In this document: positions 9,659-22,156 of the stretch, in pieces
Layout of the letters: every line of letters starts with the position of its first letter
Position numbering within the stretch: position 1 is the first letter of the stretch
Assembly: GCA_020912385.1 (NCBI GenBank)
Contig: CP087213.1
Location: forward strand, 310,001-374,000
Direction of reading: 5' to 3'
Source of the DNA: Neofusicoccum parvum
Lineage: Eukaryota; Ascomycota; Dothideomycetes; Botryosphaeriales; Botryosphaeriaceae
DNA: 64,000 nucleotides
Notes under the pieces: generated by a model
Database searches by the model: none
Told to the model about the DNA's origin: nothing
What the model saw: the letters and a program-made list of their open reading frames with translations, nothing else
Made by a program: the position numbers and the translations under genes

Positions 9659-12600
9659 TCAATCCTCGATTCCGTTGAACTCGTCACCATTGACATCCTC
9701 CTCTTGTGCAGGAATGCGTGCTGGTAGTAGGGTATGTGGCGGGCGGATGTGTGTGTCACCGTACATATTTCCATCCATATCGTTGTCATCCTCCCGCTTG
9801 ACGAAGTCGACCTGGCTCTCGTCCCCTTCGGGCGGGCCTTCACCGTCCGTCAGAAAGCCTTGCCAGCTGGATGCGTCTGCGTATTTCATGTCGTCTTCAT
9901 GGGCCCTTGCAAGTTTCACGCCTTGTTTGTGGGCGTCTGCCATGTCCAGGTCGGTATCGTCATCGTCTGCTTCGGTATCGCCCCCGAACTCGTCTCCATA
10001 GTCTTCACCGTCTTCCAGCTCGGCCCCTGAGCTGTCCAGCTCGGTTTCTGAAAAGTCAGGAGGACAAGGTCCTGCCATTCCAACTGTACCGCTAAACGGA
10101 GTAGCATAGGCTGATTGAGTGTTCAGGCCGTTACCCTTAGGGATACTGGCAACACGATTCGCATTGGCCATCAACGAAGCTGAAGCTACTCCGTCGCTAC
10201 CGAACTCCTCGAAGGCTGAGACGGGAAGGGAAGGTTCGCGCGAGCGGCGCGGGGTGTAGCCGTAGGAGCCTGGTTCTGCTGCACCGGCGATGGTGTTAGC
10301 TCCGCTGCCAATCGATGTACGATCTTCCGTTGGCGAGCGCCCCATACGACGGCGCTTTGTGATCCGGCAGGAAACATGTCTGGCATTTGGAGCACTGTAA
10401 GGCGGCGGGTAATCGTGCAAGTCATCCAGAGAGGCGGCCGCACGTCGTTTAGAAGGTGTTTGTGAACCAGAAGCAGTCTGGTACGTCGACGGCGCTGAGT
10501 GTGTGCGGCTGATTCGCCGTGGTGGACGCGGCTGAGGACTTTCGGATTTGGGAGTCAAGTGGCCTTTCTGACGACTAGCACTGCTCGCAGCCTGGGACCT
10601 CGAGAACTCCAGTTCGGCAGGACGGTAGGCGAGTGAATTATTGGAGTTCGATGAGCTGAATGAACTATTGCTGAGATCGCGATCTGAGCTGACTCTGTCA
10701 TACAAGGGGTCGAGTCGTGGATCAGAATCCCACCAAGGCTCATGCTCATGTTCGTTATCTTCAGGTTCCTGGTCGTCCCCTGAGCTAGAGGAGGAGCGTC
10801 TGACCCGCGGAAGTTCCTTCACTTCCTTCCACGTCATTTCGTGACGGATCGACTGCCTGTAGGCAGCACCAACCGTAACATAAAGGCGTTTCTTGCCACC
10901 TGTAGCGTTCATGAGCACGCCGGACGACAGAAACTCGGCATTCCATAGGGTCGGAGTGATGAGTTCTGATTTCGGCAGCCATCTCAGCTGAGATTCCTTG
11001 TAGACTTTACGGAGAGGGACCACAGGCGGACGATGTGTGAGATATCCATGGAACGCTGCTGAAGCACTTGCGGCCTCTGCTGGCTCAAGAGAGTTCTCAG
11101 TCGATTGGGATTCGCTCTCGCTGTCGGTCTCTTGACTGTCGTCAATAAAAGCAGAGTTTCCGCCCAGGCTGTCCAGGAGGTCACTGGTAAAGGCATCGTG
11201 GATCTCATTCAATATGTGTCGGGCTCCTGGTTCCTTGATAGTCACGTGCCTGATCAGACCGCGGCTCTTGAGGCGATGCCATACTTTGCTCCTTGGTCCA
11301 CATGCTCGAGGATGCCAGTGCTCTTCCTGTTCCAGGCCCTCCTGTCCATAGAGCTCATCGACGCTCAAGTCAGGATTTTGAGCGTCAGGCAATTGCAAAG
11401 ACCTTGATGGGTGACGCAGGAATGTCTGTGATCTGTCCTCAGAAGCTTGAGATGCTCCGGACATGGAGCGATCGGTACGATCCAGCTCTGCTTGAGAAAA
11501 CCATATACCCTTGAGATCCCTTCCCCAAGGAAGTAGAATAACCTCAATCACCCATGGATTGGCGTGCGAGGGTTCTGCAGATTCAAGGTGATTGAGACGT
11601 TCCTCGATCGCGTCGAGTCTGGCATTCTTCTGAGTATCGTTCAGGACTTTGGTCAGGAGAGACATTGGGAGGTCAGATCCACCACTGCAGATTGAACCAT
11701 CTTCGAATTCTTCTCGTCTGACGAGAGCAGTCTCTCTTGCTTCTTCTGCTCTGAAATAATTCTTCTCGAGATCGATGAGACGGTGCTCGATCTCCAGAAG
11801 GCGGCCGTCCATCAGCTCGAACTTGTCATTGATTTCTTCAGCTGGAACATGCTGAAATGAAGCGTTCTCAAGCATCCAGAGGCGATCTGAGATATTTTGG
11901 AGGGTGGTGGAAACATTGGGTTGAGCAGAGAGATGCCGCTGAAGGGCGAGCAAATGTGGAGCAAGCTTGCGGAGCGCCATGGGTACGTTCCTCTGGATAG
12001 AGCCCGCAGAATCCGTTCTGCCATCCTGAGTTGCGTTATCCGATGGTCTTGAGCTAAGTTGCGATGTGTTTGGTTTGGTATGAGTGAAAGCTTGATCATC
12101 TTCTTGACCAGCTGTCGCGCCAGCGTCTTCAAGTGATGCAATGTCTTGGACGAGATTGTTGATCATCGAGCCAGTTTCCTGAATGTACTGGTCGTATGTC
12201 CTGAGGTCTTGCGTGGTCGACACACTAGGAGCAGCAATCTCGGCAGCGCTCTGCGTAGCATCTCCTAATTTGGTATCCATAGGCTGAGCATCGGTCAGCG
12301 TCGCAGCACGACGGGATTGGAGAACGTGGTCCATGAATGCCCGGCTAGGACTATTCCGTGGACGCTCGCTTTCGAGATCGGTCGAGTATGGGACAGTGGA
12401 GGCAATGGTTGAAGCGACTTGCGAATCTTGCTCTCGTGCTTGCTCCACCCTCCTGTGCCATTCTTTTAAAGCGTTGGTTTCTGGGTCGAGCATCCGATCG
12501 AATCGATCATTTGTGGACTGCATAGACATTCCAAGTCTCGATTGCATATGATAGCGATGATCCGAGTCCTTGGAGCCTGGTCGGGGGGCAGTACTCGCGT

Positions 12601-13264
12601 TGATGTTGACGTTACCGCCAGCGCCCAGAGGGAGAAGCTCGCTGGAATTCAGCTGGCAGATGGACGGTATGCTGGGCAGACCTGAACCACGACCATCAAC
12701 GCTGTCCTGGCGAAGAAGACCAGCGGAATGTGCCTGTCCAGACGGTACCGCAGCAAAGCTGTGCAGCGACTGTTCTCCATCGTCTACTGTTGTTTCTTCT
12801 GAGAGACTCTGTATGAACTCTCCTCTTCTCCTTGGTGTGAATGATTGTCCGTAGTGCGGCTCATCGAGTCGGCCGCGGTTCTCCGTATTCGGGTGTTCGA
12901 GCTTGATGTACACGCCGGGTTGGATCTCGACGAGGTTGGTGGGAGGATTCACTACACGCGGAGTATTGTGTCCCTGGAAGCTGACGACAGCCTGGTCGCT
13001 AGTGTCGTGGAAACACGCATGGTGGCCGCAGACGCACCACGGAGATGCAGCATCTCCATCGTCGGCGGGTCGACTGGTAATCTCCCAGAAGCGTTTGCAG
13101 CCACAGCTCGGAGCGTTGGCGCCGGAACCGAGGTCGCGAAAGCTACAGCAGCCATTGGGTAGGGTCTTGGTAGGCGAGGGAAAGGATTGTTGCAATGTGG
13201 GAGGCTGCGACTGCCTGGCTCGTGAGGGAGTCGGAGCTCGTGAAGCTTGGGCGAACGCCGCCAT
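9659..13264 (-). CDS. Unknown 1201-aa protein with N-terminal Cys/His cluster and coiled coil
   Basis: Single uninterrupted frame from the ATG at 13264. I do not recognise a named family. Residues about 39-86 hold a compact Cys/His cluster (C39, C40, C54, C56, C77, C79, H81, H82, C84, H86, including WCVCGHHACFH) that looks metal-binding, preceded by a Pro/Ser/Thr-rich leader and followed by VEIQPGVYIKLE. The middle is Ser/Gln-rich with a helical, charged stretch around LEIEHRLIDLEKNYFRAEE that could form a coiled coil. A conserved-looking globular patch (KKRLYVTVGAAYRQSIRHE) lies in the C-terminal third. The last 350 residues are low-complexity and disordered, with basic patches (CRITKRRRMGR, NLS-like) and an acidic tail. 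The composition suggests a nuclear regulatory or scaffold protein, but no function can be claimed. A TATATATA box lies 255 bp upstream. Intron-free coding of this length is unusual among its neighbours. Confidence 0.85.
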   Translation of the reverse strand: MAAFAQASRAPTPSRARQSQPPTLQQSFPSPTKTLPNGCCSFRDLGSGANAPSCGCKRFWEITSRPADDGDAASPWCVCGHHACFHDTSDQAVVSFQGHNTPRVVNPPTNLVEIQPGVYIKLEHPNTENRGRLDEPHYGQSFTPRRRGEFIQSLSEETTVDDGEQSLHSFAAVPSGQAHSAGLLRQDSVDGRGSGLPSIPSICQLNSSELLPLGAGGNVNINASTAPRPGSKDSDHRYHMQSRLGMSMQSTNDRFDRMLDPETNALKEWHRRVEQAREQDSQVASTIASTVPYSTDLESERPRNSPSRAFMDHVLQSRRAATLTDAQPMDTKLGDATQSAAEIAAPSVSTTQDLRTYDQYIQETGSMINNLVQDIASLEDAGATAGQEDDQAFTHTKPNTSQLSSRPSDNATQDGRTDSAGSIQRNVPMALRKLAPHLLALQRHLSAQPNVSTTLQNISDRLWMLENASFQHVPAEEINDKFELMDGRLLEIEHRLIDLEKNYFRAEEARETALVRREEFEDGSICSGGSDLPMSLLTKVLNDTQKNARLDAIEERLNHLESAEPSHANPWVIEVILLPWGRDLKGIWFSQAELDRTDRSMSGASQASEDRSQTFLRHPSRSLQLPDAQNPDLSVDELYGQEGLEQEEHWHPRACGPRSKVWHRLKSRGLIRHVTIKEPGARHILNEIHDAFTSDLLDSLGGNSAFIDDSQETDSESESQSTENSLEPAEAASASAAFHGYLTHRPPVVPLRKVYKESQLRWLPKSELITPTLWNAEFLSSGVLMNATGGKKRLYVTVGAAYRQSIRHEMTWKEVKELPRVRRSSSSSGDDQEPEDNEHEHEPWWDSDPRLDPLYDRVSSDRDLSNSSFSSSNSNNSLAYRPAELEFSRSQAASSASRQKGHLTPKSESPQPRPPRRISRTHSAPSTYQTASGSQTPSKRRAAASLDDLHDYPPPYSAPNARHVSCRITKRRRMGRSPTEDRTSIGSGANTIAGAAEPGSYGYTPRRSREPSLPVSAFEEFGSDGVASASLMANANRVASIPKGNGLNTQSAYATPFSGTVGMAGPCPPDFSETELDSSGAELEDGEDYGDEFGGDTEADDDDTDLDMADAHKQGVKLARAHEDDMKYADASSWQGFLTDGEGPPEGDESQVDFVKREDDNDMDGNMYGDTHIRPPHTLLPARIPAQEEDVNGDEFNGIED

Positions 13265-13518
13265 GGACAGCTATGGATGCATCCCAAGCTTGACGGGTTG
13301 AGGGGTTTAACATTGATACATGGCAGCAGGCAGCTAGGGGAGCAGGCGGCATATTAGCCTGGCGCAGATGGTGCGATGCGGGTCGCAATGACGCGGAAAG
13401 ACTGCTACGACGTACTCGTGAAGCGGACGTGAAAGTCTACGGAAGTCGACGCAGACGCGAACTTCGGCTCGGAAATGCGCAGCGACGGCGGGGCGCTGCG
13501 AGCGGGAAAAGCGGGCGG

Positions 13519-13526
13519 TATATATA
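13519..13526 (-). promoter_or_regulatory. TATA-like box upstream of the 1201-aa gene
   Basis: TATATATA in otherwise very GC-rich DNA, 255 bp upstream of the ATG at 13264. It is palindromic, so orientation is assigned only from the nearest gene. Confidence 0.4.
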
Positions 13527-15432
13527 GGGCGGCACGAGGTCGCGTGCAGCGGGCGCGAGGCGTGAGGGCGAAGGGCGTGCGAGGTGGGGAGGGCGATGAT
13601 AAGGCGGATGGCTGTGGGCGAGGGTGAAAGTTCACGGGTCGCAACGGCTGCCTTGTCCTTGAGGCTCCCGAAAATCCGCCCGCGCCTGATCCCGGCGCGC
13701 TGGGCCCGCTCCTCGGCGGCCATTGGCTGGGGCGGAGGCGCTGGATCGTGGGGATGCGGTCCCGCCGGACGGCAGTCGGCCCAAGCGTGCATGCGCCCAA
13801 GAAAATGCGTTTCACCTTTCATTGCCTGCCCAGGACGCTCCCCGTGACTGCGCTCCAGCCTGGCGCTGCCGACGCGCTTTGCTTTTGGAGGCCGCCAGGC
13901 TGAAGAAAAGGCAACTGGTCCGCCCTCGCTCCAGGCGAGCTGAACGAGCTGGAGTCTCGCCCGCGGGCGACCAGTCGCAAGCAAGGTTATCGGCCGGCAT
14001 GCAGCTTCCCCCCGCCCCTGTCGACGCCAGCCAATAGCCTGCCGCCCGCGCGCTACACGTAGCTGCCCCGGCACAAAAGTCGCGCATGCGTGGGCAGTGA
14101 CTCTTGCCCCATCGAGGCCACGCAAACGCGACAGTCTGCCTCCTCATCGCGAGCTGCAGCTGCTGTGCCCACCACGCGTACGACAGCGACAAAGCTTACG
14201 CGCCGGTGGCAAAGACGAATGCAACACTGCTGACTACCAGCTCATTTCCTAATGCGGAACTGTCCCTCCCAGCCGAGATCGCGCCGGCAATCTAGACGAG
14301 GATAACGATGACTCTTCACTGCCACGAACGCTATTTAAGCTCCTGCGCCGCAAGATTGCATCGTCACGAGCTACGGAGCTCCTATCAGACCTGTAACCTT
14401 GGGCGGTTGTGACCAAATTGGTGAAGATCATGAGATATTTTTGAAACAATAAAGCTGCCTGCCGAATATCATCAGCCCCACCAATCATACCATGGCTCTC
14501 TTTTTTCTTTTCTCCAAAAATTGGACTGGCTCGTCTCACATACCCGGATAGCCTTCTGAGCTCGGCATTTTATTGAAACATGTCGCATGCTGGCAGGCTG
14601 GAGTTGCGGTTCATCTTCGGGTGGAATGTCTCGGATGTGACAGAATATTCTACAGCCTGACTGCCTGAGTGCCTGAATGCCTGAATGCCCAAGTCATCGG
14701 TGGCATAGATTCTGGTTGATGAGGAGGAATTGACCGTTTCTTATTCAGTTATCAGCTCTGGTCTCAACAGCAACGAGAGGGAACTCACGAAGCCATGAAA
14801 ATCTTTTCTCTCGCCTCTTTTGCATTGATGGCTGGTTGCATCCAAAATGTAAACCAAAACTTGTCGTACTCTTTCATATTGCCTATACTCGATTTCGTCC
14901 GTCTTAGCTCTCTGCAGAAGTAGTCGTGTACATGAAGGCTGTGGTTGGCGAGTTGCCCATGTATCCCGGCACCCTCGGCCAGTGACATCAACACCCCGCC
15001 CTGACAAGTTAGCCAACCCCGCTTTGAGTTTAAGCTTCTCCACAGCTCCATTCCCCCATCATCGCCACCACATTGACAGCCCAAGATGGGAAAACGGAAC
15101 GCGGCAAGCCCAAGGACCGGGAAAAGCAAATGCAGTACACGTCAAATGCCACAGATCCCCGGAAATAGGGATGCAAGCCAAGCCAGATCTAGAAATGGCT
15201 GGACAGCTGGCTGGCTGGATGAACGGAAAAGAAAGACTCAACGGCAGCCGCCGCTCCGCTGTGGGGTAAAAAAGATCCAACACCTCGGAAGCCGTTCATG
15301 TAGCTCTAGCAACCCCTCTCTTGCTTCTGACGTCGTGTCATCGACCCTGAGCTCCTCGCCCGTCCATCACAGCTCCCACCGCCATTAATATCACTACTAC
15401 TACCTAAACCCACCCTATCAACCACCCTAGCC
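13527..15432. other. 1.9-kb divergent intergenic region
   Basis: Lies between the minus-strand 1201-aa gene and the plus-strand cyclase gene, so it must hold both promoters. It is GC-rich on the left and AT-richer on the right. The long open frames here (for example minus 13334-14125) have Arg/Pro/Ala-rich compositions typical of non-coding GC-rich DNA. No further gene is supported. Confidence 0.5.
14655..14686. repeat. 8-bp tandem repeat (GCCTGANT)
   Basis: Four consecutive units: GCCTGACT, GCCTGAGT, GCCTGAAT, GCCTGAAT. A short minisatellite in intergenic DNA. Confidence 0.8.
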
Positions 15433-16749
15433 ATGTCCTCCACCGCCAAACCCCCACCGCCGCAGCAATCCGCCCTCTCGGCTGCGGCCTCGCGCCTCTC
15501 TTCCCTGGCCGCACATCTCAACCCGCTCGCACCCACGCACCCAGCCCCGTACCTCCCCTTCGACGCGCTTCCGGCCGTCCCCCACCAGCCGCAAGGGTGC
15601 GCGTGGGGGGTCTGGGGCGCGGACGACGAAGTCGGGACGCTCAACCTGCTGACGCCGGCCGTGGTGCGGGCGGCCAAGTCCGAGATCGTGTGCGGAGAGA
15701 GTATCCAGCTGGACTGGTCGCTCGACAACGTCGAGTTTCCGGGGTTCAATCGGAAGAAGTTCGAGCAGAAGGTTGTGGATTTGAAGGACCTGGGGTTCAG
15801 TGCGTTGGATGACGAGGTGTATGTGAACACGCAGAGTGGGAGTCAGTGGGATAGTTTGAAGCATGTAGGTTGCCAGTCCTTGGTTGAGCGGGGAAGAGAG
15901 GCGTTGAAGGAATGTGTCGTTGGTATTACCAAAGATATGGCGATCAAACTGCATTGACGATGATGTTGATACGTGGGAAACAGTTTGCGCACCAGCCGAC
16001 TGGGATGTACTACAACGGCCTTTCGCACGAAACGGCCGCCAAGACGACGAAGAACGGTATCCACAAGTGGTGCGAGCGCGGCGGAATTGTGGGTAGAGGC
16101 GTGCTCGTCGACTGGGTATGTCACACCGCGGTCCCTCGAAGCGTACTGCACCAGAGCAAGGAAAGTCTGATGCAGAAAAATACAGCTCCGCTGGTACGAG
16201 CACAAGCACGGGAAACCGCCCTCACCCGTTTCGCGCCACGAGATTCCTGCCGCTGAGTTGGAGGAGACGCTGAAGTACCAAGGCACGACGACGCGGCCCG
16301 GCGACATCATGATCATTCGAAGCGGTTACGTGCGGTGGCATAAGTATGAACAAGTCCACGACCCACTTACCCCAAAGGTCTTGCTAACAATCTGTAATCT
16401 CAGCCTTGCCGGTCCGGAGGAACGTAAGAAGGGCACGCAGGATAATAGCATCGCTATCGGTGTGCAGAACAATGAAGCGACGGTTCGCTGGTTGTACGAT
16501 CGCCATTTTGCAGCTGTTGCCGGAGATACAGTTGCGTTTGAGGCGTGGCCGCCGCCATTGGAGTCTGGATGGTGCCTGCATGAGTGGCTGTTGGTGCAAT
16601 GGGGGACGCCAATTGGGGAGATGTGGGATCTGGAGAAGCTGAGCAAGAAGTGCGAGGAAGAGAAACGGTGGACGTTCTTCCTGACCAGCGCTCCGTTGCA
16701 TGTCAAGGGTGGAGTGGGAAGTCCGCCTGGAGCTATCGCAATTTTCTGA
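15433..16749 (+). CDS. Cyclase-family (PF04199-type) protein
   Basis: Predicted cytosolic metal-dependent hydrolase of the 'putative cyclase' family, 355 aa. Exons 15433-15864, 15984-16115, 16186-16343 and 16404-16749; all junctions are phase-consistent. Family landmarks in order: WGADDEVGTLNLLTP (about 60), QWDSLKHFAHQPTGMYYNG spanning the first junction (about 138-155, with the metal-binding Asp/His), RGVLVDW (about 183), RPGDIMIIRSGYVRWH (about 230) and LHEWLLVQWGTPIGEMWDL near the C-terminus. Members include kynurenine-formamidase-like and isatin-hydrolase-like enzymes; the substrate here is unknown. The third intron (16344-16403) is 60 nt and stop-free, so an unspliced message would only gain 20 residues; GCTAAC 15 nt before the CAG acceptor supports real splicing. 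Convergent with DIM1, 264 bp away. Confidence 0.85.
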
Positions 16750-17013
16750 GGCTTTTCCGGACAGAGAGGAGTGTAATTCTGAAGTGGGGGGTCGCTAAAT
16801 CGTCAACTTGTGTACAGTCCACTGTAATACTCAAGAATATCATGCAGATTACCGTCCGCGTTCAAGAAGGCAGGCCAGAAAACACTGATATTGGACAACG
16901 AAAAAGGTATCTACTTGCCAGCCGAGCAACGCCATGATTTCTTTTTGACCAACCCCAAACGCCACATATGCTCGCAAATCGCGTGTGCAACTAATTTTGG
17001 AACTCAACTTCAA

Positions 17014-18212
<1,199 letters not shown>

Positions 18213-18547
18213 CTTGGGAGTCGTGGAAGGGCCAGCAGAGTCCGGCGCAAGGAGCAGTGTCGCAAAGTGCTGGGTTGGCGGCGGCGGGCGGTCGCCGACA
18301 TTTTTGCTCAAAAGTGACAGGGCCTGTCTGCTTATCGATACGGCCGGCTCGGCCGCACCTCGGAACCTGCGCGCTCAAGTGGCCCGTGCATGACGCGTCG
18401 ACTCCGCGTCTCCCGTCCGAACTCCATCTCGCTTCTGAAATCGGCATCCAACCAACTCTTCTTTCTGATCATCGTTCTCACGTCCGATTGGCCACCATTT
18501 TCGTCACTCGATTCAAGTGAGAAGGAGCACCATCTCTTATCTCACCA
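18213..18547. promoter_or_regulatory. Shared 335-bp divergent promoter of DIM1 and APN1
   Basis: The two start codons face away from each other with only 335 bp between them, so both 5' leaders and any core elements must fit here. No clear TATA box; pyrimidine-rich stretches lie close to the APN1 start. The pairing of a ribosome-biogenesis and a DNA-repair gene is inferred to be a shared-promoter arrangement. Confidence 0.5.
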
Positions 18548-20310
18548 ATGGCGGGCTCATCCTCAGACCTGTCACCTCCACCTGCTGCAACAGAAGTCAC
18601 GCCCCCGGATACCTTAGCTACTGCTCCGCCTGCGAAGAGTGAGGCCTCTGCCACGAAGACTCAGTCTAGAAAGCGCGGTTCGGAGGAAGTCACGGCCTCT
18701 GCGAAGAGGACAAAAAGAACGACTCGAGGAGCCGCTCAACCAAGTTACGCAGAGGAGAGCGAGGAAGAAATTGAGCAAGTCACCAAGACCACGCCAAAGA
18801 AGCGGGCTGCAGCTCAGGACAGCAAGAAGGCAGGCGTCAAGAAAGAAGCGAAGGTCAAGGCTGAGGTCGAAGCTGAGGTGGAAATCAAGCCTGTAGCTGA
18901 CAAGAAGACTGGAAAGAAGACGAAAGCTAAGGTCAAGGCCGAAGAGGAGGAGCTTAAGGCAGAAGATCAAGACGACGGCGCTACCGCCAAAAAGACCCCA
19001 CGTAAGCGTAAGACCAAGGAAGAAAAGGAGGCCGATATGGTGCCACTGGCCGCGAGGACTGTTGGCAGCAAGCTGTTCGTCGGCGCGCATGTCAGCGCTG
19101 CAGGAGGTAAGAATTTCGATTACGCTACACGGTATTCGTATACTCACTCCGTCGGCTTAGGCGTTCAGAATGCAGTATCGAACTCAGTGCACATTGGGTA
19201 TGTGTACTTTCCCGAGGCGTATGTTGACCACATTAACTAATTATATGCAGCGGCAATGCCTTCGCATTATTCATGAAGTCACAGCGCAAATGGGCAAATC
19301 CTCCCTTGGCCACTGAAGCCACCAAGATGTTCAAATCACAGTGCAACCACCACAAGTACGACAGCGCCAAGCACGTCGTCCCCCATGGATCCTATCTCGT
19401 GAACCTGGCACACACGGATTCCGACAGAGCAAAGCAGGCCTACGACTCCTTCGCCGATGATCTCTCCCGCTGTGAAAAGCTCGGCATCAAGCTCTACAAC
19501 TTCCACCCCGGCAACGCCGCCAGCTCCACGCGCGAGGAAGCCCTCCAACAGCTCGCCACCCAACTCAACCAAGCCCACAAGGACCCCTCCACCGGCGACG
19601 TGATCACGCTCCTGGAGACCATGGCCGTCTTCGACGGCAACACGATCGGCGGCACCTTCGAAGAACTCGCCGCCATCATCGCCCTCGTCGACAAAAAGGA
19701 CCGCGTCGGCGTCTGCCTCGACACCTGCCACATCTTCGCCGCCGGCTACGACATCCGCACTCCCGACACCTTCGCGGAGACGATGGAGAAGTTCGACTCC
19801 GTCATCGGTCTCTCCTACCTCAGGGCCCTGCACGTCAACGACTCCAAGGCACCCCTCGGCTCCGGCCGCGACTTGCACGCCAACATCGGCACCGGGTTCC
19901 TGGGTCTGCGCGCTTTCCACAACATCATGAACGATGCGCGGCTGCAGGGCCTGCCCATGGTGCTGGAGACGCCGATTGACGCGCCGGACCCGCAGAATCC
20001 GAAGAAGAACGTCGAGGATAAGGGCGTGTGGGCGCATGAGATCAAGTTGCTGGAGAGCCTGGTCGGAATGGATGCCGAGAGCGAGGAGTTCAAGAAGCTG
20101 GATGAGGAGCTACAGGAGCGTGGGAAGGGTGAGAGGGAGAGGGTGCAGGATCAGGTGGATCGAAGGGAGGAGAAGAAGAAGACGAAGACTGAGAAAGGCG
20201 GGAAGAAGAAGGCTGCTGTGACGGTGAAGAACATGTTCGCTAAGGCAAAGGGGAAGAAGGGGAAGAAGGCTAGCGATGAGAGCTCGGAAGCCAGTGACGA
20301 GGAGTCGTGA
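18548..20310 (+). CDS. APN1: AP endonuclease, endonuclease IV family
   Basis: Predicted base-excision-repair enzyme that cleaves 5' to abasic sites and trims blocked 3' ends; nuclear and possibly mitochondrial. 569 aa in two exons, 18548-19197 and 19251-20310 (branch-like CTAAT, acceptor ATGCAG). Residues 1-170 are a Lys/Glu/Ala-rich, disordered extension with several NLS-like clusters (SRKRG, KRTKR, RKRKTK). The TIM-barrel domain starts at LFVGAHVSAAGG (about 177). Metal-ligand motifs of the three-zinc site are visible: FHPGNAASS, LLETMA, GVCLDTCHIFAAGYD, LHVNDSKAPLGSGRD and GFLGLRAFHNI with a terminal LETP. The C-terminal 60 residues are again Lys-rich. The basic N-terminal extension is longer than in yeast Apn1 (about 367 aa in total), whose basic tail is C-terminal. 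Confidence 0.95.
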
Positions 20311-22156
20311 GCGTTTTGCGGCGCTGGCGAGTAACCGGTAGTTGATTTGGCGTTCAAAAGGGGAATGGCAATCTTCAGCGACTGCGGGAACAGGCAGTCT
20401 ATTTTCACCAACACAGCGTAGCCATGCTAGTCTGCATGCCAGGTCGGGCGCGACTAAGGCAGTTAACAATAAGACGCGATACTAAACACTGCTATTATAA
20501 TCATGGCCCGATGCTTGCTAATTGTCCACCGGTCTCCTCCTCAGCCCTACCACCCGGCAGCCCCAAAAGCCGAACACCGCGCGCAACCTGAGACACGGCA
20601 TGGACGCCCCGCGCCTCCCAGCAACGCGTCCATTTTGCCTACGCATACACATAGGGCAGAAATACACTTTTCCCTCCCGCAAAACCGCGCTGTACCGCGT
20701 GCCCAAGACCAAAGCTTCAAGCCTCAACCGCGGCTGCTCAACGGGCTTCGTGGGTGGGCGCCGTGCGCCGTGACGCATACATTCATGCCGTTGCACTAAG
20801 CGTTGGTCTGTCCATGCGCCGCGGAGGGGCGAACGAGCCTTCCTGTTAACCTTATCGCTCCGCGTGTGGGTACCCGCGATCGTTCTTGCGTTCCTGTTAC
20901 GCCCTCCCGTGGCCGAGTGGGGCCTGCGTGCGGAGTGGGTACCCGAGTACGAACGGTGGGTGGTGTACGCGAGCGGACGTAACAGCAGGATCTCTGACGC
21001 GGTTTCGGGGCTAGGCTGGTTGTGGGGGCCTCGGGGTGGTGGATCGGAACGTGACGATGTGCCAGCTGCGGCGTAGAACGGGCAGCTGGCCGGGCGAGCG
21101 GCGGGGAAGGCGCCGAGGTTGTGACAGAGAGCGCGCGTGGTGATGATGGTGGTGGCAGTTGGAGTGTCTCGTCAACAGCCGGACGATGCCTTGGACGGCA
21201 AATGCTGTGTGATGAGACAGACACTTCCAACGGTTTTCTCGGGCACGCTGGTAGCCGGTGTCAGCATTGAAAACCTTAACGGGGCACTCTTTCTTCTTAG
21301 GAGGAATGATGTGTGTGGTCTGTCGTGTGAGTGGTGTCTTTTTCCTCGTGATCGTCACATTCCTCAGACCATCTTCTTACACTTCTGGAAGGAGGTTGTG
21401 TTTGGACTATTCCAAATCTGTCTTGCATTCTCTCTCTCGCTCTCCGTTTCTCCTATAGGTTACGGGACTTCGTGTTTTGCAATTCGCGAGTAATGTGTCC
21501 TTCTCGCGGAAGGTTATTGGTGCGAAATCCTCATGGCTAGAGGGGCATCTGGCTATATTCGACCTCATGGCCAAAGACTAGTGTGGGCGGCTGTGATAGA
21601 TGCATTCAAAATGGACACTGTTGAACAAGATCAAGAGAAGAGAAAAGAAGAAAGGTATACAAGGTCTCGAAAGTGAAGAAACTTTGAAAGTGTTTGATGC
21701 TGCAGCTCTTGTGTGGTGGATCAGAGCCGAATCCCCATGTGGTATCTCTTTTTATGGTCCGTTCGTTGCTACGCCCAATCCTCCATGTAGCTATCCCCCA
21801 AAATGCCAACCCAGAGGCGCCTGTTGTGTCCGCTATTCCGCTACGCCTTTCTCTGGCTCTCCGTTTCCCCGCTCTTTTGCTTTCTTTGCTGTGTTCCCAC
21901 ACACTAAGCAAAGGACGCTACAGTGACAGAAAATCGTACAAGTGAAACTACAAGGGCCCAAACCGAAATGTAAACTCCATCCAAAGAAAATTCGTCGCGA
22001 CGTGACGCAGATTTGCCCCCAGTTTCCTTACGCGCATTGAATGCAGAGAGACCTAACTCTAATAGCAATGCAATACAAAACACTAATGAAGTTTCCAGGC
22101 CGTTAAGTTTTGCCACGTCGCGCAGCTAATGATTGGCGCAATGGTGGTGTGGCTGT
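20311..22156. other. 1.8-kb intergenic region
   Basis: 3' flanks of APN1 and of the minus-strand membrane-protein gene meet here. No frame shows a family motif. A GC-rich part (20500-21150) gives only Arg/Pro/His-rich shadow frames; the rest is pyrimidine-rich AT-leaning DNA. Confidence 0.5.

Noticed and set aside
13334..14125. 263-codon minus-strand frame
   Set aside because: Arg/Pro/Ala-rich composition in very GC-rich DNA, no motif, and overlapping open frames on both strands; typical of chance ORFs.
19336..20037. Antisense 233-codon frame within APN1
   Set aside because: Shadow of the highly biased APN1 codons on the opposite strand.
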